A DNA stretch of 35,105 nucleotides from Bacteroidota bacterium. GTDB taxonomy: Bacteria; Bacteroidota; Bacteroidia; Flavobacteriales_F; PHOS-HE28. Shown piece after piece: positions 34,575 through 35,105 of this stretch. Both the position numbers and the translations under genes were made by a program. Within the stretch, counting starts at the first letter, position 1; each line of letters begins with the position of its first letter. A model generated the notes under the pieces. That model saw nothing but the letters and a program-made list of their open reading frames with translations, ran no database searches and had not been told where the DNA came from. The DNA lies in NCBI GenBank assembly GCA_018267055.1, contig JAFDZF010000193.1:1-35105 (forward strand), in the 5' to 3' direction.

Positions 34575-35105
34575 ATGGTCCCTTCCGTCGAGCAGTCCTG
34601 GTCCGGAACCCTGGATTGGCATGCCTTGGCGCCTTATGACCGCTTTTTGGTGCGCCGGGTGGGCGACCGGGACGAATGGGTCATCGGCGTGGGGGAAGCG
34701 TCCGAGGGGAGCACGCATTTCCCTTCCCGCTCGGGAACGACCCTGTTCGGGTATCTGGCCTATGACCTCAAGGACGAACTGGAGGGGCTGACCAGCCGTC
34801 ATGCGGCGGCGGAAGGGGAGGGCCCCCTAAGCGCGTGGTGGGCCCCACGGTGGTGGGTGCTGCTTCGGCCTGGACGAGCCGCCCTGTTCCTGGGCCACGG
34901 TCCGATGGACGAGGGAAGGGCGTTCCTCCAGCGGTTGCTGGCTCCGCCCGCTGCGCTTCCGCCCGTTCCGCCCGCTCCTTGGACACGCCGGACCAGCCAG
35001 GCGGGTCACCTCGCCCATGTGCGGCTCCTGCTGGCGCACATCCAGCGGGGCGACATCTATGAGGTGAACTACTGCACCGAACGGACGGCCACGCTGGAGC
35101 GCTTC
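34575..35105 (+). CDS. pabB: Aminodeoxychorismate synthase component I / chorismate-binding enzyme, 3' end beyond window
   Basis: PabB aminates chorismate to 4-amino-4-deoxychorismate for folate synthesis. The first 177 residues are present from the ATG at 34575. The N-terminal part is poorly conserved, with TTLFGYLAYDLKDELEG (about 56-72) as the recognisable family strand pattern, and the window ends in HIQRGDIYEVNYCTER (about 155-170), the conserved start of the chorismate-binding domain. The PIPIA/PIKGT-type motif that would distinguish it from anthranilate or isochorismate synthase is off the edge, but FGYLAYDLKDELE and GDIYEVNYC strongly resemble Bacteroidota PabB rather than TrpE. A Pro/Ala-rich linker (about 129-141) joins the two parts. 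Confidence 0.88.
   Translation, partial: MVPSVEQSWSGTLDWHALAPYDRFLVRRVGDRDEWVIGVGEASEGSTHFPSRSGTTLFGYLAYDLKDELEGLTSRHAAAEGEGPLSAWWAPRWWVLLRPGRAALFLGHGPMDEGRAFLQRLLAPPAALPPVPPAPWTRRTSQAGHLAHVRLLLAHIQRGDIYEVNYCTERTATLERF

Overview
The window is a 35 kb chromosomal segment of a high-GC member of the Bacteroidota, most likely an uncultured Flavobacteriales-like lineage. Three things point there. Type IX secretion (T9SS) proteins and cargo are present: a PorV-family protein, a PorU-like C25 peptidase and two secreted proteins with T9SS-type C-termini. Bacteroidota-specific families occur (DUF5686 with a carboxypeptidase-regulatory domain, a TatC with a long first periplasmic loop, a RecQ of about 730 residues). 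Many genes are preceded by the Bacteroidota -7 promoter box TAnnTTTG or a close variant, and no strong Shine-Dalgarno sequences were noticed in front of the start codons I examined. I saw no rRNA, tRNA, CRISPR array, transposase, integrase or phage gene. Most of the segment is ordinary core genome with strong third-position GC, which produces very long spurious antisense reading frames.

Left part (1-10.3 kb): the 5' two thirds of gcvP (glycine cleavage P protein, reading off the left edge), a small exported membrane protein followed by a UbiA-like membrane protein, hemL (tetrapyrrole synthesis), a translationally coupled kynureninase / kynurenine 3-monooxygenase pair (tryptophan to 3-hydroxyanthranilate, the usual feed for de novo NAD synthesis), a delta-60-repeat T9SS cargo protein and an outer-membrane barrel-like protein.

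Middle (10.3-23.9 kb): a YcbL-type metallo-hydrolase; a run of a very large exported protein (degenerate peptidase-MA-like domain, TolB-like propeller, probable outer-membrane barrel), a half-size TauE/SafE transporter and an M20 amidohydrolase; a small unknown gene behind recQ; then a forward run tatC, DUF5686 protein and lptB, facing purS and pssA. Much of this block serves the cell envelope: Tat export, LPS transport and phospholipid synthesis.

Right part (23.9-35.1 kb): a coupled PorV-like / giant C25 peptidase pair, probably a paralogous PorV2/PorU-like sorting pair rather than the canonical porU-porV; then lnt (lipoprotein N-acylation), hemH (ferrochelatase), a T9SS cargo protein with the best promoter in the window, and the start of pabB running off the right edge.

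The most interesting observations are the PorV/C25 pair and its possible ILEI-like domain, the apparently catalytically dead peptidase-like domain fused to a propeller and barrel, the UbiA-like protein lacking the first Asp motif, a 7-bp-period tandem repeat lying exactly between two convergent stop codons, and -7 boxes placed only 4-8 nt from start codons, which implies leaderless or near-leaderless mRNAs. I found no convincing wholly new multi-gene system; these are mostly variations on known Bacteroidota biology.
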